From contig CAMBBT010000004.1 of NCBI GenBank assembly GCA_945864455.1, positions 1 through 35,945 on the forward strand: a DNA stretch of 35,945 bases. The letters are read 5' to 3'. Shown here in pieces: positions 35,161-35,945 of this stretch (within the stretch, counting starts at the first letter, position 1; each line of letters begins with the position of its first letter). This DNA comes from Polynucleobacter meluiroseus. Its GTDB lineage: Bacteria > Pseudomonadota > Gammaproteobacteria > Burkholderiales > Burkholderiaceae. Under the pieces are notes generated by a model that was not told the origin of the DNA, ran no database searches, and saw nothing but the letters and a program-made list of their open reading frames with translations. The position numbers were made by a program, and so were the translations under genes.

Positions 35161-35945
35161 ATGAATTCACCTAACCCAGTCAATCTGCATACTGATCCCA
35201 GTTTATTTTCTGGGGTGGATGTGTACGCTGTTGCTGGCAATCCAATTGCTCATAGCAAGTCTCCTGTAATCCACCAAAGCTTTGCAGAACAAGCTAAGCA
35301 AAAAATGCACTATGGGTGCTTGCAGCCTGACATCAATGCATTTGCGGTAGCGGCGAAATCTTTTTTTGCAGCTGGCGGCAAAGGTATGAATGTCACCGTA
35401 CCGTTTAAATTGGATGCACAAGCTTTTGCGGATGCATTAACTTCCCGTGCCCAGCTTGCTGGTGCCGTAAATACATTATGGACAAAAGATGGCAAGATTT
35501 ATGGTGACAACACTGATGGTGCAGGTCTAGTACGTGACTTATTAGCGCAAGGCATTGCCATTCATCAATCGAGAATCTTGCTCTTAGGTGCAGGCGGCGC
35601 AGCCCGTGGTGTGATTGGCCCATTGCTGGAGCAATCGCCAAAGTGTTTGGTGATTGCCAATCGTTCTAATACAAAAGCACAAGAGCTGGTGAAGTTATTT
35701 GCTGATCTTGCGGCCTCTTCAGAGAGCGCTCTTGAGTCTAGAGCCTTGGCTGAACTCGAGGATGCTGAAAAAACGCCGTATCCATTTGATTTAGTCATTA
35801 ATGCCACCGCTGCCGGCTTAACTGATCAATCCCCTTTAAGCACTCAGGCAGTAGCTAATATTTTTGTACCCAGCTCTTTTGCATACGATATGGTTTATGG
35901 AAAATCTACCGCATTTATGCAGCAAGCTTTGCAAAAAGGCGCAAG
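35161..35945 (+). CDS. aroE: Shikimate dehydrogenase, 3' end beyond window
   Basis: NADPH-dependent reduction of 3-dehydroshikimate to shikimate. [18 protein letters not shown] holds the substrate-binding Ser pair, [12 protein letters not shown] the catalytic Lys, and GDNTDGAG the second substrate site. [12 protein letters not shown] is the cofactor motif, with ANRSNTKA after it for the NADP 2'-phosphate. Translation is open to the window edge (about 261 codons), so roughly the last 30 residues are missing. ATG 35161 is the first start of the frame but lacks an obvious Shine-Dalgarno. It follows the TonB-like gene after 42 bases. Confidence 0.95.
   Translation, partial: MNSPNPVNLHTDPSLFSGVDVYAVAGNPIAHSKSPVIHQSFAEQAKQKMHYGCLQPDINAFAVAAKSFFAAGGKGMNVTVPFKLDAQAFADALTSRAQLAGAVNTLWTKDGKIYGDNTDGAGLVRDLLAQGIAIHQSRILLLGAGGAARGVIGPLLEQSPKCLVIANRSNTKAQELVKLFADLAASSESALESRALAELEDAEKTPYPFDLVINATAAGLTDQSPLSTQAVANIFVPSSFAYDMVYGKSTAFMQQALQKGA

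Noticed and set aside
1-35945. Prophage, insertion sequence, CRISPR array, toxin-antitoxin or defence island
   Set aside because: No transposase, integrase, regularly spaced repeats, tRNA-adjacent junctions or defence-type domains were seen; nearly all of the sequence is assigned to recognisable genes.

Overview
The window looks like ordinary chromosome of a small-genome betaproteobacterium. Gene content and order (pilC-pilB-corC; ispB divergent from rplU-rpmA-obgE-proB; rppH divergent from proS; ffh/ccsA-like/ampD; nrdAB followed by a Lys/Ala-rich H1-like gene; aroQ-accB-accC-prmA; mpl) fit Burkholderiaceae, and the compact layout and moderate GC suggest Polynucleobacter. The genus is inferred from synteny and protein style, not from a search. 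I see no rRNA, tRNA, insertion sequence, prophage or CRISPR array.

Layout. 1-3321 (minus): a short type IV pilus/type II secretion pair (pilC-like, cut by the window edge, and pilB-like) behind a CorC/HlyC membrane protein. 3440-9418: accessory-like metabolism with frequent strand switches: a DNA alkyl-transferase, a squalene/phytoene synthase-family enzyme, a sodium:solute symporter, a ketopantoate-reductase-family enzyme, a fumarylacetoacetate-hydrolase-family enzyme and a Cys-containing relative of the PrdB/GrdB selenoproteins. 9426-18309: core genes for quinone side chain (ispB), ribosome (rplU, rpmA, obgE), proline (proB without PUA domain), RNA decapping (rppH), prolyl-tRNA (proS), SRP (ffh) and cytochrome c assembly. 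18313-19131: an AmpD amidase fused to a membrane-anchored zinc-ribbon-like protein. 19288-23620: nrdA/nrdB with a textbook NrdR box pair over the promoter. 23956-24281: an H1-like gene whose conserved C-terminus lies in the -1 frame behind an A AAA AAG heptamer. 24381-29323 (minus): a PfkB kinase, then the aroQ-accB-accC-prmA series, with prmA fused to a DUF3426-like membrane domain. 29515-35945: a TlpA-like thioredoxin, then mpl, an SDR reductase, an RNB ribonuclease, a TonB-like protein and the start of aroE.

The most interesting items are the probable frameshift in the H1-like gene (programmed, transcriptional slippage, mutation or sequence error), the two gene fusions (PrmA-DUF3426 and PP0621-like-AmpD), and a terminator hairpin that contains the only plausible ribosome binding site of obgE. 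Several genes have been shortened to a minimal domain set (PilB, PilC, ProB), which fits a streamlined genome.
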